A stretch of 64,000 nt of DNA from Leguminivora glycinivorella. Taxonomy: Eukaryota > Arthropoda > Insecta > Lepidoptera > Tortricidae. Of the stretch, positions 47,237 through 57,591 are shown piece by piece. The stretch lies in contig NC_062975.1 in the NCBI RefSeq assembly GCF_023078275.1, forward strand, positions 13,305,141-13,369,140, given 5' to 3'. The notes under the pieces are model-generated. The model did not search any database. It was not told the origin of the DNA and was given only the letters and a program-made list of their open reading frames with translations. The position numbers and the translations under genes were made by a program. Numbering within the stretch: position 1 is the stretch's first letter; every line of letters starts with the position of its first letter.

Positions 47237-49624
47237 GTGTGTGTCTGTCTGTGGCATCGTAGCTCCCGAACGGAGTAACGTTTAGTTAGTAGTAAAAAAA
47301 AATAAGATTTAGTTTTTTTTTGTCTGAAAGCTGAGTTAGTCGGGAGTGTTCTTAGCATGCTGTTTCATGAAAATCGGTCTACTAAAGGGTGTTTTTTTTT
47401 GAGGTGTAGAACTTTGAAATGGAATAAAACAAAGATGATATTTTTCAACTGACATGAAATTAACTTTATTCGATAGACAATTTTCTGGCATTATAATTTG
47501 AATATAACTTCTGGCATATGACCGCCACGGCTGGCTCGGACGTAGTCTAATCTGGAGGTCCAGTTTTCGATTACTTTTACCGACATTTGTAGCCGTATAT
47601 CGGCAAGAACGCGGCAAATGTTGTCCTTCAAGTGGTCAACGCGGTTTCGGGTTTATCGTCGTAGACTAGAGACTTCACATATCCCCACAGAATATAGTCG
47701 AGTGGCGTTAAATCGCACGATCTTGGAGGCTAATTCACGGGGCCGAAGCGCCCGAAACGTGAAATTATGCGATCACCAAATGTTTCCTTCAATAAGTTAA
47801 CTGTGGCACGAGCTGTGTGGCATGTTGCCCCGTCTTGTTGGAACCACAGTTCCTGCACATCATGATCGTTCAATGGTTGAACGAAAAAATCAGTAATCAT
47901 GGCCCTATAGCGGTCACCATTGACCGTAACGTTCTGGCCAGCATCGTTTTTAAAGAAGTACGGACCAATTATTTCACCAGGCCATAAAGCACACCAAACG
48001 GTCAGTTTTTCTGGATGTAACGGTGTCTCAACATAGGCTTGAGGATTATCATCACACGAAATGTGGCAGTTTTGTTTTTTGACGAATCCATTGAAGCAAA
48101 AGTGAGCTTCATCGCTAAACAAAATTCGCTTATGAAAATCGACGAAGTCTTTGGAACAGATCCATGATTTTCAAAATAAATTTTCACAATCTGGAAGCGT
48201 TGTCAAAGCGCCTATTTATTCAATCTTGAAATGCCAAACCAAACTAAACACAAATCACTTTACAGTTTACAAAATTACCGCCAATTAAAAAAGTGTTGCC
48301 AAATTAAAGTTCTATACCTCTAAAAAAAACACCCTGTATTTCGCGGTAGGGAGTTTGACAATTTTTTTTTATTACACTTGTAAACCTCGTCGCTTTCTAT
48401 CCAAGATGTAAAGTGTAATGGTAGGTTATTGAAAAGGAAAATCTAATTGAGGAAGTATGTAACACCATCCGAATCGCCCGTGCGAATCGGCAACATTCAT
48501 AAACGGGAAAAACTCTGATGGGGAAAAATGCGAATGAAAATAATGATACGAGGAACTAACGTTTCTATTACACAGTAGCTCTTATAACGCTTTAGTGTTT
48601 CTATCGCTCTTATACACGACTAATTAGCTTAAACTATTGGCATTTGGCATATTGGCTACGCAGCTAGTGCGTTGGAGGATATTCACCTGTCATTTAATCG
48701 CCACTGTTACCTTTTTCGATCAACTGGCAGGCTGATATCATCCAGGTATAGTGTGCGTAGGCGAACGCACAAATGATCACGATGGTATCTGTTTCGTAGC
48801 AGAGCTATCTATCTCTATCGCTCTTGCGTATTGGCGCGACAGAGCTATACTGCATTTCTGTCGGTTTGATCTATTGTTTTAAATGTCAAGGTAATTTTTT
48901 CAACGATCGAAAATGACAGGCTGAGAGCATTATGTACGGGGGCTACAATCATAATATTGACTGTATTGGGTACTTTCTAGTGTATCAGTTACACTTTTTT
49001 TTTTAATACTACGTCGGTGGCAAACAAGCGTACGGCCCGCCTGATCGAAAGCGGTCACCGTAACCTATGGACGCCTGCAACTCAAAGAGTATCACATGCG
49101 CGTTGCCACCCCATTAGAAACTTGTACATTCCCTTTTGCTGTGTTAAATACACAGTAAAAAGGAGTGCACAAGTTCCAAGGAGGGTTCGGGTTGCCGACG
49201 ACTCAAAGGACAATAGACGGAATAAGTCAGTTCCGTAAGTCCTCCCGTCATCAGCACACCGCACCCTCGTTGAGCTCTGGCAGCCTTACTCACCGGTAGG
49301 AACACAACACTATGAGTAGGGTATAGTGCTATTTGGCTGCGGTCTTCTGTAAGGCGGAGGTACTACCCCAGTTGGGCTCTGCTCTAGATTCGAGCGAGAT
49401 GATATCCGCTGTGCTGTGCCCTACCACACAAAGCGGAATCTACCCCCTACAATTCGCTATGCCCTACCCCCTACAATTCGACTATGTTTGTGAATCGTTT
49501 CCAGGAAGAGCGTCGTTCCTGGGGCAGTCAGTCGGCGCAGTACACGGGTGTGTGGCGGCTCCTCCCATGGATAACAGATGTGGCGCATGAACATGAAGAC
49601 GTGGAAATCCCTATAGACATATAG
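36831..49624 (+). CDS. Secreted serine protease homolog with long N-terminal extension (629 aa, 6 exons)
   Basis: Six exons with matching phases give 630 codons. Residues 1 to about 24 look like a signal peptide. About 300 lysine-, serine- and threonine-rich residues follow with almost no cysteine and no recognisable CLIP domain. A basic RKRS site lies at 324-327. The protease-like domain runs from about 373 to 629. Seen: the C42-C58 pair keeps its exact 16-residue spacing (C395, C411), but His57 is Ser410 and Asp102 is Asn465; Ser195 is kept (GDSGA, Ser552) and the GWG motif is present. Known: loss of the triad His abolishes catalysis, and insect non-catalytic homologs act as cofactors in haemolymph cascades or in the cuticle and egg. 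The exact role here is unknown. The intron before the last exon is phase 0, as in the protease exon at 59909. Confidence 0.9.
38359..38581 (+). CDS. SPH exon 2: His57 and Asp102 regions, both residues replaced
   Basis: The exon follows a long T tract and CAG and ends GTAG before GTAATG. It encodes THCDASGISPHWLLAAGSC, where the usual TAAHC reads AAGSC, and later LLHPNFNLRDKVRRLLFNV, where the usual D(I/V)AL reads NVGL across the splice. Confidence 0.9.
39407..39536 (+). CDS. SPH exon 3: central strands and GWG motif
   Basis: The acceptor is GTTTTCAG, the donor GTGTTT, 130 nt. It encodes GLIQVVSSMSTSCPGWTPVA and then AQAVGWGLDR. The GWG motif is the standard chymotrypsin-fold landmark following the interdomain linker. 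Confidence 0.88.
39559..39753 (-). repeat. GCTTTTGCACACGGCTTCGC repeat in SPH intron 3
   Basis: It has the landmarks ATCCATACTAATATTA, GTCCGTCTTTCATGGC and GCGAGCGAAGCC, the family of 5125-5371. Confidence 0.75.
39860..40660. mobile_element. Element with TATCTTGCA ends and word-like interior
   Basis: TTTATCTTGCAGAAT at the left and ATTATGCAAGATAA at the right are inverted. In between, words such as TTCTGC, GCAGAAT, GCATAAT and AATGACA recur every 10 to 30 bases in both orientations. No frame is plausible. Confidence 0.55.
40888..41394 (+). mobile_element. (GTCY)n-type MITE, copy 2, with expanded CGCA and CGGA tracts
   Basis: The family ends are normal, but the tract at 41030-41340 has grown to (CGCA)n followed by more than 35 CGGA units. 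All open frames here come from the tract. Confidence 0.93.
41522..41629. mobile_element. TTAA-flanked MITE (108 bp)
   Basis: TTAACCTTTCGTATTCCGGA and the inverse end with TTAA at both margins, and GATCCACGTTCCGG is part of the arm. It lies in SPH intron 3, 112 bp before exon 4. Confidence 0.75.
41741..41842 (+). CDS. SPH exon 4: segment before the Ser195 loop
   Basis: The acceptor is TATAATTCAG, the donor GTAACT, 102 nt. It encodes YGSQYATEEIPHCPLTVYEA and then LVYHDTCPGSTTF. Two cysteines occupy the place where proteases have CNxxY...MFCAG, so the local disulfides may differ from the standard ones. Confidence 0.85.
41898..42166 (+). repeat. Inverted relative of the GS-like 3' flank repeat
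   Basis: It shares TCCTAGTCAAATCAGCTTCT and TGACGTCACGGTCAACTCAG with 4192-4452. Confidence 0.7.
42463..42601 (+). CDS. SPH exon 5: GDSGA loop, Ser195 kept
   Basis: The acceptor is TTGATATGCAG, the donor GTATGT, 139 nt, ending in phase 0. It encodes TTKQQGDSGAENVYCLLLPV and ends GGKMIALYLQ. The catalytic serine is present but the GGP that shapes the oxyanion hole reads GAE. A diverged copy of this exon lies about 0.9 kb downstream. Confidence 0.88.
42647..43079. mobile_element. hAT MITE (TAGAGATGCA ends) between SPH exon 5 and its copy
   Basis: TAGAGATGCACCGAATATTC and ACTATTCGTTGCATCTCTA are inverted ends. The flanks ATTTAATA and ATTTGATA are an 8-bp target duplication with one mismatch. 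The interior has ATTCGGC-rich subterminal repeats. Confidence 0.88.
43341..43469 (+). pseudogene. Diverged tandem copy of SPH exon 5
   Basis: The segment repeats exon 5 at the DNA level: CTGCCGGGGTACTCTGGAGA against CTGCCGGTGTATTCTGGGGA, and both copies end TCTTTACTTGCAG before GTATGTATG. One frame reads LPGYSGEVNAFVHGELIGGK. The GDSG loop is not preserved in that frame, because about 7 bases were gained between GGCGAC and CTGCCG. Five extra bases near the 3' end change the donor phase from 0 to 2, so splicing to exon 6 would shift its frame and stop after about 22 codons. It is either a dead exon copy or an alternative exon giving a different C-terminus. Confidence 0.75.
43560..43900 (+). 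mobile_element. LINE 3' fragment interrupted by a MITE fragment
   Basis: CTCGCACTGTGCGGTTT and GCGTCCATAAGCTACGGTGA match the fragment at 32046-32310. Bases of about 43690-43770 match the GGTCGCG(C/T)GATAAA MITE. Confidence 0.6.
44141..44464. mobile_element. Two GTAGCCGAATG MITEs in opposite orientation
   Basis: 44141-44312 is inverted and 44321-44464 is direct, with CAGGCCCC between. Both carry GCGATAGAGATA or its inverse. Confidence 0.75.
45459..45543. mobile_element. TTAA-flanked MITE, copy 2
   Basis: TTAACACTTTCGAAACC to GGTTCTTGAATGTTAA; the family of 2053-2183, shorter. Confidence 0.6.
45985..46258 (+). mobile_element. tRNA-derived SINE in the last SPH intron
   Basis: It is nearly identical to the copy at 19277: A box, B box, then CTTGAGCTTACCGTGGGCCT and a TTATT tail. 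It carries a short local duplication (TGTGATGA). Confidence 0.93.
46807..46899. repeat. Inverted repeat in the last SPH intron
   Basis: AAAAACTTTGATACAGAAAT and ATTTCTGTATTAAACAAAGT arms surround about 30 bases. Confidence 0.6.
47385..48336 (-). mobile_element. Decayed Tc1/mariner element, 952 bp
   Basis: The ends AGGGTGTTTTTTTTxGAGGT and the inverse flank a degraded transposase, with TA on both sides. At under 1 kb it has lost the N-terminal half of the gene. Confidence 0.88.
47491..48165 (-). pseudogene. Tc1/mariner transposase C-terminal half, inactivated
   Basis: The frame keeps the three acidic motifs FSDEAHF, WFQQDGATCHTA and RSCDLTPLD. It carries an in-frame stop at 47730-47732 where family members have Trp, a frameshift near 47635, and an apparent three-residue duplication (RFGRFG). 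The C-terminus VIENWTSRLDYVRASRGGHM is recognisable. The helix-turn-helix half is absent. Spacing of the last two Asp residues, less the duplication, is about 41, which suggests the DD41D group. Confidence 0.88.
49013..49081 (-). mobile_element. LINE 3' fragment, minus orientation
   Basis: On the minus strand it reads GCAGGCGTCCATAGGTTACG and then CGGGCCGTACGC, as in 32046-32310. Confidence 0.6.
49505..49624 (+). CDS. SPH exon 6: C-terminal helix and stop
   Basis: The acceptor is GTTTCCAG. Exactly 40 codons follow, including the stop at 49622-49624. It encodes SAQYTGVWRLLPWITDVAHE, matching the GVYTxVxxYxxWI end of proteases. An AATAAA at 49916 is a possible polyadenylation signal. The preceding intron is 6.9 kb. 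Confidence 0.88.
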   Translation, partial: EERRSWGSQSAQYTGVWRLLPWITDVAHEHEDVEIPIDI

Positions 49625-52325
49625 ACAGTGATAACTTTTGTTATGAACTTAATAGAAATAACATAAAATGCAGTCTCTCATGTTTATTACATTTTCGTAC
49701 CGAAAAATATTCAGTCACAGTTTTTGCTTGTTCTGTCCACTAGCTATGTGAAAAACACTTCTTCTATAACATTGAAATGCTTCCTATATTACTATCACAC
49801 TTTCCTTGGGGCTACAATAATAGTTGCGTTTTGTCGACAGCACGTTCGCTTATAGTTTGGCTATAGAAGACTTAAACATATTTAATAACATGTAACAATA
49901 TGATAATATTTATCTAATAAACTAACCAAGTTGTCGTATCTCGTATACAATAGCGAAAATTCGTCGAATGTAGCATAATTCTTTGCAGTAATACAAACAA
50001 ACAGTACGTAATGGTACGGCTAGTATCATAATTTGTCCGGAGTCAATTGTATAGAGGCCGTTCCGCGCAATAGTCAGCATCAAATATACTGTGACAGCCA
50101 GCCAAATATATCGGAACATATCTACATTTTTATGGTAACAAAAGTATTTAACGACAAATTTGATGCTGACTGTACAATAGTCACAATATTTAATTCCCTA
50201 CACATTTCTTTGATATATCGTTGCGACATATCAAAGCAACATCGTGCTTTAGCTAGCTGTTATGGTGTTAGATTGATATACGATATTAAACCAGAATCCA
50301 GGAAATCGGAAATTGAATTCCTTGACTGTACACATTTATAACTTTGTCTGTACTTAAAAGAACCGTTATTTTTATATGATAATTTACAAGAAAAAGAAGA
50401 TTTCTTATTCGGAAACGGAATTTGCTTTGCTATTACATTGTTGACGCTCAATTGTGAAATAATTGGGTGAAGCGGCATGGAAAATTCAAAGTAAGCAATC
50501 GAGTAGGTGTACATTTTTCGTTTAGGTATCTGATTTACACGTTTTTAAGGAACTCGTGTTGTATAATTTATTTGAGTTCATCTTTTGTAAAATGTTGAAA
50601 TTGTGTAAACTGAAATTAAACTTACATTGCTTGTATTTGCTTTGCGTTTCATGTCCACGCATTTGTCTGTAGTTAACAGTAAATTGGTATTGGCTTCATC
50701 TTAGGCCACTGAGGCCTTTGGCTAGATTGTGGCCAAGACTAAGCCGATTTATAATAACAACAAAAAATGGTCTAGGTAGGAAGTAATAGGCTAGTTTCTC
50801 AGGTCAAATTTAAGTTTCAGTCAGCTTCCTTTTAAGAACTGTCAAAACGATTTGTTTAAATGGAATTAAAATTACTATATTGCGTGCACTACATAAAATA
50901 TTTTATTTTAATTCCTATTCCCCTGATTGCGTATTTTCGCTTTAATTTGACGAGGTTATATCACCGATCAGATTGAGCTGGGAAGCCAAAAGGGATGGTG
51001 TAATGCGTAGGTTGGGTGTTAAATTCAGGCTACGATAAATCGGCAACGCATTTGACTTTATCTGTCTATATAGTTTACATATTGCATATTCTTTGATACA
51101 GTTTACAGCTAGCTACCGAGCCACGGAACAAATAATAATCCGTGGATTCAGTAAATTTCAAACATAACCCTCTTGGCGGTTTTGTAATACTCTCCATGCA
51201 CGTCTTTTCATTTCGTAACAAAATATGTTTTCTTTGAATAATTCTATTCGGTTGCAGCGTTCCGTGGAATTTCGCTCCGCTGACAATTTTGGCGTCCTTA
51301 CTCATATTTCTGCTCCTTTGTGAAAATTTGTATACTATAACTGAAATAACGAACTTGTATATGGTTTTATAATATATCTTTTGAATTTAAATTGTAGTGT
51401 AGAAATAATTGCCTATTTTTAAATTAATGCCATACGATTAAATATATCTTTTTACATCTCGGTGTAGGAAATTAGACATTGGACAGGCATTTGATCTTAT
51501 TTCGGTGTGTATTTTATTTCACAAGTATTTTGTAAATGTATCGTCAGCTATTTCTAAGGTTCATTAACCTTTTGATCGCCATTTGGCAAATACTGAAATG
51601 TCAAGCACCTGCACAAAGGAAACAAATATCCGGTGTAAGCCAGCAAATATAAATCTTAGGGCCAGTTGCACGTTGCACCAAACCGTCTGTCACCGAATTT
51701 AACGTTCGCTAAACTTTTTGTAAAGTATGGGGATTTCCTTGGACTTTCCATAAACTTCTGCTACATGACGTTGATGAGTTCTGGAAATGTTTGTACAAAA
51801 ATTAAGGAAAAAGTTAAATTTGTTTTTATTATTCCTAATTTGTTACCAAGATTTTTTTGACGAATTGAGATATTAGTAAGTTTTATTTCGTCATTAAGGT
51901 TCTCTAGTATCTAAATTTTCTTAATTATAACAATTATCCTGTATATATCTTACGAAAGTCGACATGTTGGTAACAAAGTAGGATCAATTAAAATTTGCTG
52001 ACGTGGCCTTGTACAAAGTTGACGGAAACTGCTCAGATGTGTCTGTTAACTGTATGGTTGATGCAACTAGCTGGTGGTTTTAATACAGTACACAATACAA
52101 ATAATATAATGCACATACTCTTAAGTATGGTTTTTGTGTCAAAATGAAAACAAATTTTTATTAAAACGTCATGTCTACAGCTGGAATGTAGATCCGGGTA
52201 TCTCCGTTAACTACATCCAAAAGAGAGGTATGGGTGCTATGGATGAGCCATTAGGCATTGTGAATGGCCCGACTAGGGCAGTACCTACCTCCAGGGTACG
52301 CAGACAAATGCACAAACGCTTACTA
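49625..52325. other. Spacer past the SPH gene with few recognisable features
   Basis: It holds a MITE at 50070-50174 (TAGTCAGCATCAAAT ends) and a partial copy of the 4192-4452 repeat near 50820-50900. I see no exon. Confidence 0.5.
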
Positions 52326-52480
52326 CATATCGTCACTACTTTGAAAAAACCTCGTATCTCACTCTGCTCCTCAAAGTTAAAACGCCGTAAGTCTATATGC
52401 ATTCCATACATACTTACGACAATTTTCTTTTCATTGACAAACGAAGATACAAGTTTTTTTTTTAAAGTAGTGACGATATG
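52326..52480. mobile_element. CATATCGTCACTACTTT MITE, copy 1
   Basis: The arms CATATCGTCACTACTTTGAA and its inverse include AACTTGTATCTTCG-like sequence. A close copy is at 62170-62322. Confidence 0.85.
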
Positions 52481-52715
52481 ATATCGTTATAAATAACACT
52501 AGACTGTACTTACATTGTTTTGTTTGTTGCTGTTGGCGAGTTAGGTTACCAGAGCTCAACGAGGTGGTAGAATGTTACAGTCAGCAACGCATACGTTATT
52601 TTTGGAGTTGCAGTCATCCATAGGTTACGGAGACCGCTTAGGCGATCGGTATGCTTCTTTGCCACCGACGGAAAAGTAGGTAGGCGCTAGCTGCTTTTAA
52701 ATCTTTATTTCCGAA

Positions 52716-52935
52716 AAAACCCCCGGCCGCGTCACAGTGGTCCGATTTTCATGAAATTCTGCTAAGAAAACTCCCAACTAACTCAGCTTTCAAACAAAAA
52801 AAAACTAAATCTAAATCGTTTCACCCGTTCGGGAGCTACGATGCCGCAGACAGACACACACACAGACAAACAGAAAAACAGACAGACAGACACTTCAAAC
52901 TTATAACATCGTCGTTCTTGCTTCGGTGGTTAAAA
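52716..52935 (+). mobile_element. (GTCY)n MITE, copy 4
   Basis: It carries CGATTTTCATGAAA, GGGAGCTACGATGCC and a short CAGA tract. Confidence 0.85.
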
Positions 52936-53130
52936 AGGGGTTTTATCATACTTGATAATGTCACACCCATTTTTATAATAACTAAATCCTAATTACAGAC
53001 TTGAAGTTATGGTTTTAGTTTTCGTATTCAGTTTCGTGGCTCCACGGCACGACTGAGTTTAATTGCATTGTCTGACATGTTCGAAATGGAGCTCCGATGA
53101 TTAAATAAAAGCATACATACATACATCCAT

Positions 53131-53478
53131 ACAGGGTGTAAACCTAATACGGGTGAACCTCTTAACGGTGGTGAGTATAGGACATAAAAAATTGAATTAG
53201 ATAACTTTTACTTAAAATTGAAATATTTTTTTTTATCCATACAAAATAATTCAGCCCGCAATGTAATACAAACACACTCGCGTTAAACGCTCGTTGACAG
53301 TTGTCATTGATTGTCATCGCAACCACGTTTACAGTACATTGCTGCTGGGAAATTTTTCAAAAATTCATTATGGGGTGAAAATTAAGAGTAACTCAAAAAC
53401 ACCTCTTAATTAATGATAATAATATTGAATTATATGCCTGGTTTCATTTATCGCCCTTATTAGGTTTACGCGCTGTAT
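53131..53478. mobile_element. MITE with CAGGGTGTAAACCTAATA ends
   Basis: The left ACAGGGTGTAAACCTAATAC and right TTATTAGGTTTACGCGCTGT are imperfect inverted ends. Confidence 0.6.
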
Positions 53479-53671
53479 AATCACGCCTGTATCCCATAAA
53501 GGGGTAGGCAGAGCACGTGAACTACTCAAGTTCCAGTGCCACTCTTGAGTTGAAAGAAATCCAAATTGTGACATTACCGTGACAAAAAAAGCACACCGTT
53601 TTGTTTCATAAAAGCACTATTAAAATTATCCCGTTTGCGTAAATCATCGTGCATACTTGTGTAACGAACTT

Positions 53672-53885
53672 AACCACAAAATTAAAATTTTGAGAAAACC
53701 TTCGACTGCGACATAGTAGACCGATTTTCATGAAACATGGCTAAGAACACTTCCGACTATAACTGAGCTTTCAGACAAAATAACTAAATCTAAATCGGTT
53801 CATCCGTTCGGGAGCTACGATGCCACAGACAGACACACACACACAGGCAGATAGACAAACAGACAGACAGACAGACAGACATAAA
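53672..53885 (+). mobile_element. (GTCY)n MITE, copy 5, 3'-truncated
   Basis: The family start and CAGA tract are present, but the GTCGGGGGTT end is missing after the tract. Confidence 0.85.
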
Positions 53886-54400
53886 ACAGAACTTTGTAAT
53901 CGTATAATGAAAAATTAAACAAGAAATTATGAATACCATGTATGTAGAGGTATGGCGGTATGGCCTTGTAAATGACAAATAAAAGTACCGGAGTAGAAAT
54001 AGCGTTTTAGATGCTGTTATTACTAAATTTGTGGCCATGGTCAAATAATATTGTTGATCCTCTTCCAGATATTATGCACGCTAACTGCCAATGCCGTCAC
54101 GTTTTGGCGTAGGTGGGCTCACACATTGTTCAGTAATTAATTTACTGTTTTATGGAGATGCCTCTCATTCAAATTTGATGGATTTTCCAATTTGCCATAA
54201 TTGAATCAATCAAGTTTAGTACATCACAGGAACCGTTTATTTATATTTATCTAAAAAAAACATTTGACACAGTAAGCATATATTATTGATTAAATGCGAT
54301 TTGTGAAAATATTTAAAAAATGCTTAAAGGACAATATTTTATAAAAAAAAGTTACCAGGCCTTTAATAAAGATACTTCCCAGCCCATGTGAGAAGTATTT

Positions 54401-54650
54401 TTTAACCCCCGACGCAAAAACGAAGGGATGTTATAAGTTTGACGTGTCTGTCTGTCTATCTGTCTGTTTGTCTGTCTGTCTGTGTGTGTGTCTGTCTGTA
54501 GCATCGTAGCTCTCGAACGGATGAACCGATTAAGATTTTTTTTTGTCTGAAAGCTGAGTTAGTCGGGATTGTTCTTAGCCATTTTTCATGAAAGATAGGT
54601 CTACTATGTCGTGGTCGGAAGTTTTTTTAAAATTTTAATTTTGTGGTTAG
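54401..54650 (-). mobile_element. (GTCY)n MITE, copy 6
   Basis: Inverted copy: TTTAACCCCCGACGCAAAAA to ATTTTAATTTTGTGGTTA. Confidence 0.88.
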
Positions 54651-55627
54651 GTTATCTGTTTACTATTTGTCAATGATGACCATCAATGTCATTTTTTTTT
54701 ACGAATCAAAGGTGTATTCGACAAACAGGTACGTTCGCCAAGCGTGTGGATGTCGTGTTCGAAATGTTGGAATACGGTGTTTGGTGTGTGGCAAAAACCA
54801 AGCATGTAGATTCGCTATACTCTAGAGGTATACCGCTTACTTGGTCGAATCAACTTTTTCTTGTCTGTTATTGCCATGGTTACGGTCTCCTGAGTCACGC
54901 TGCTTTTATGCAAAAATATGTTCTTATTGATGCATGTACATGAGACAAAAGATCTAATTTTGGCTCAAAGTAGTATCAAAACAAAACGAAAATCTGAATC
55001 GTGCTCCTCGTTCAGCTTTATCAAAAACAAAACACCTGAATGATACCAATCAGAAATAGGGGGTTTAAACAAGTTTATACAATACTTAAATAGACTTCCT
55101 AACCAATATGTGCCCATACGGTCGTATTCGACCCACTAAAACAGTCTGCTACTCATTAAAATAAGTAAACGATAAGGTTGTCACCTCAAAAAATAGGGGA
55201 AAAAATATATGAGTTGGGCACGTATGGGCTAATAAATTAAAAAAAAAACTCGAAATTGAATTTTTAGTATGCCATGTAAAATTTATCAAATTTTCCCGAT
55301 CGTAAATTTAAAACAACTTTTATGGTAATATTTTTGGGGTTTTATTATAAGTATCATTTCATTAGCATATGTTTAAGAGCTAGGCTCTTATCTGTGGAGT
55401 AATCGCCAGTCCGTTCTTCTCTCTCGCTTTATTTTTAAGTTCCTGATACGTCACATTAACTTCCCTTCAACGTGGCCCATTAACGCGCGCCTCTGTCTTC
55501 CCCTCCGTGGTCTTTATAATAATAATATCTAGTATAAATATGAGTTCAATTTACGTCTAATGTCGACTCCACAGCTCGCTCACGTCTTACTACGCGAAAT
55601 AACTCAGATGCTTAAATTAATACAGCA

Positions 55628-55755
55628 TAAGTCCGTTTTCACATTATCTGATCCGATAGCGGATGTCAGAATGTAAAAATCCCAGATGGCGCGTGTAATG
55701 TATGGGGTATCGGTCCTACGTCCGATATCGGATCGGACAATGTGAAAACGCACTA
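55628..55755. mobile_element. MITE with GTTTTCACAT(T/C)xTCxGATCCG ends
   Basis: The left GTCCGTTTTCACATTATCTG and right CGGACAATGTGAAAACGCAC are inverted, about 128 bp in all. Confidence 0.8.
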
Positions 55756-56238
55756 ACGGGTTCGGAAATTCGGCGGATTTTATACCTAAAATTCGGCCTC
55801 AGTACTTAAACCGCGTTGATGTTGCGTAGTATGGAGGCGGACTCCTTTTAATTTTGTTAATTACATATATATACCTAGGATTTTTCGAAATACCAGAATT
55901 TAGTATACAAAATTATAATATACAAATACATACGTAATTAAGTTAACTGTAAGAGACTAAATGCTGTATTGCAATTAGGTAATGAATATTTTAGTTGTTC
56001 CTTTTCATAAATTATGGGTTTTTTGCTGTAGATTCCGCGACGTCTGGGTACGGTAACAAAATTTTTAAATTTGTGTTCTCTTAATCTAAATAATTTTGCA
56101 TTTATAATTTTTTTTCTGTCGATTTTTACAATTCCTGGATCGCGGGACACAAATAATGAAAACGATATTTTTTTGTAATAGCCGACTCCATACTGGCTGA
56201 GTTTTAGGTATAAACGCCGGCGAATTTCCGAACCCTAA
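55756..56238. mobile_element. 483-bp element with GGGTTCGGAAATTCG ends
   Basis: The left ACGGGTTCGGAAATTCGGCG with TTTATACCTAAAA recurs inverted at the right, ending CGAATTTCCGAACCCTA. It abuts other MITEs on both sides. Confidence 0.8.
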
Positions 56239-56379
56239 CGCCGTGGCTTGCGTGGGCGACGGTCGCGCGATGGTCACGCGACGGCGATGCGACGCATACG
56301 AAATCAAACCTTATCGATATGGAAGTATGAGACGCGACGGCGACGCTCGCGCGACCGTTGCTCACGCAAGACACGGCGT
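56237..56379. mobile_element. GC-rich MITE with CGCCGTG(G/T)CTTGCGTG ends
   Basis: The left ACGCCGTGGCTTGCGTGG and GACGGTCGCGCGA recur inverted at the right, ending GACACGGCGT. Confidence 0.8.
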
Positions 56380-56654
56380 AAGCATAACAAACGCACGCAC
56401 GATGTGACATAGTGTTAAAACGTAACGCAAAACGGCGCGGCGCAAACATTAATATTATGAAAGTCGCATTAAAATAAAATCAAATTTAAGATTAAAATAT
56501 TGCTCCAGGGCTTCAGTTAATTTGATGGTTAATCCGATGTAAGGACGTGGCTTGGGTGCCAGCGGGCAGACAAGCGATTGGGGGTGAAGTTATTTTTATC
56601 AAGGTATCCATTTCTGGTTACAATTAATGTGCCGTAGGTGTGATTACTTACAAA

Positions 56655-57575
56655 ATACCGGCAAAGTGCGAATCGGACTCGCCCACCGAGGATTCCGTAC
56701 AAACTTTCAAAAGTTGAATCATGAAATGTTAACATATAACTCTATAGACTTAAATAAATCCCTCAAGGCTCAATTTCTCACATAACAAGTAATAATTTAA
56801 TATACAATTTTATGATTAGACAACGTCCAAAGAAAATTAGGACAATTCGAATTCAATAGTTTACGACATATCGTAAGGACGCTCCTGACGTTACCCCATT
56901 ATATCAGGAAAAACGCGATGTAGGAAATGAGCGTTCAACGTACAGCGACATCTATCGGAAAATTAAGTAAACTAATATGCACGAGCTCAAAGTATGGAAG
57001 GTGATTTTTACGGGTTAGTTATTTATTGCGTGAACCGATTTTAACCATTTTTCCTCTATTTGAAAGCGGTTACTTTCATTGTTATTCTGTAAAAAATACA
57101 GGTACAATAAACACCCGCAAGGGTGGTGAAATTGAAAATGTAAAGCTGAAAGGTTTTTTTATTAATAAAAAAAAATCCTGTAATATTTCTTATAACAGCC
57201 ATGTTAGGTCATTTCATGAATTTTCGTTGGTAAACTTCGATGATAAGAAGGGCAGTACTTTTTTACATTTTCCTTCAAACATTTTTTTTTTCCTCGAAAA
57301 AAAATACAAAAAATTGTTTTGACATGTACATTGTACAGTTTGAGCTCTTTCTGACGACAGCCCACTCGACCTAGTAACTTGACATTTATACTTTGCTCTC
57401 CTCTCATTTTGGCCATTTTCTATAATTAATATTAACGAATGGTTAACGATGTTCATAACTATTCCAAATTTCATATCGATAGCATTAGTAGTTCTCGAGA
57501 TATTTAGTAATGTGACAGACGGACAGAGTCGCACCATAAGGGTTCCTTTTGTACCTTTTACGGAACGATACGAAA
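56655..57575 (-). repeat. GGGTTCCGTAC repeat, long copy
   Basis: Its ends CGGCAAAGTGCGAATCGGAC and AAGGGTTCCTTTTGTACC are the two landmarks of the repeat nested at 10080-10260, here about 0.9 kb apart. Internal boundaries are uncertain. Confidence 0.5.
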
Positions 57576-57591
57576 TCGAAAAACATTTAAG

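Larger units (their letters stand above)
47150..48365 (-). mobile_element. (GTCY)n MITE, copy 3, split by a Tc1/mariner insertion
   Basis: The inverted family body runs 47150-47384 and resumes at 48337 with TTTCGCGG, so the host MITE was cut at a TA between the GGTCTAC and GTCGCGG words. Confidence 0.85.

Noticed and set aside
48002..48187. A separate 61-codon minus-strand gene
   Set aside because: It overlaps the mariner transposase in another frame; the transposase frame has the family motifs.
54643..54943. Cys-containing plus-strand frames that could be a retroelement zinc knuckle
   Set aside because: Cys spacing does not fit CCHC, and the 3' part is the fragment of the 28359-28619 MITE family.
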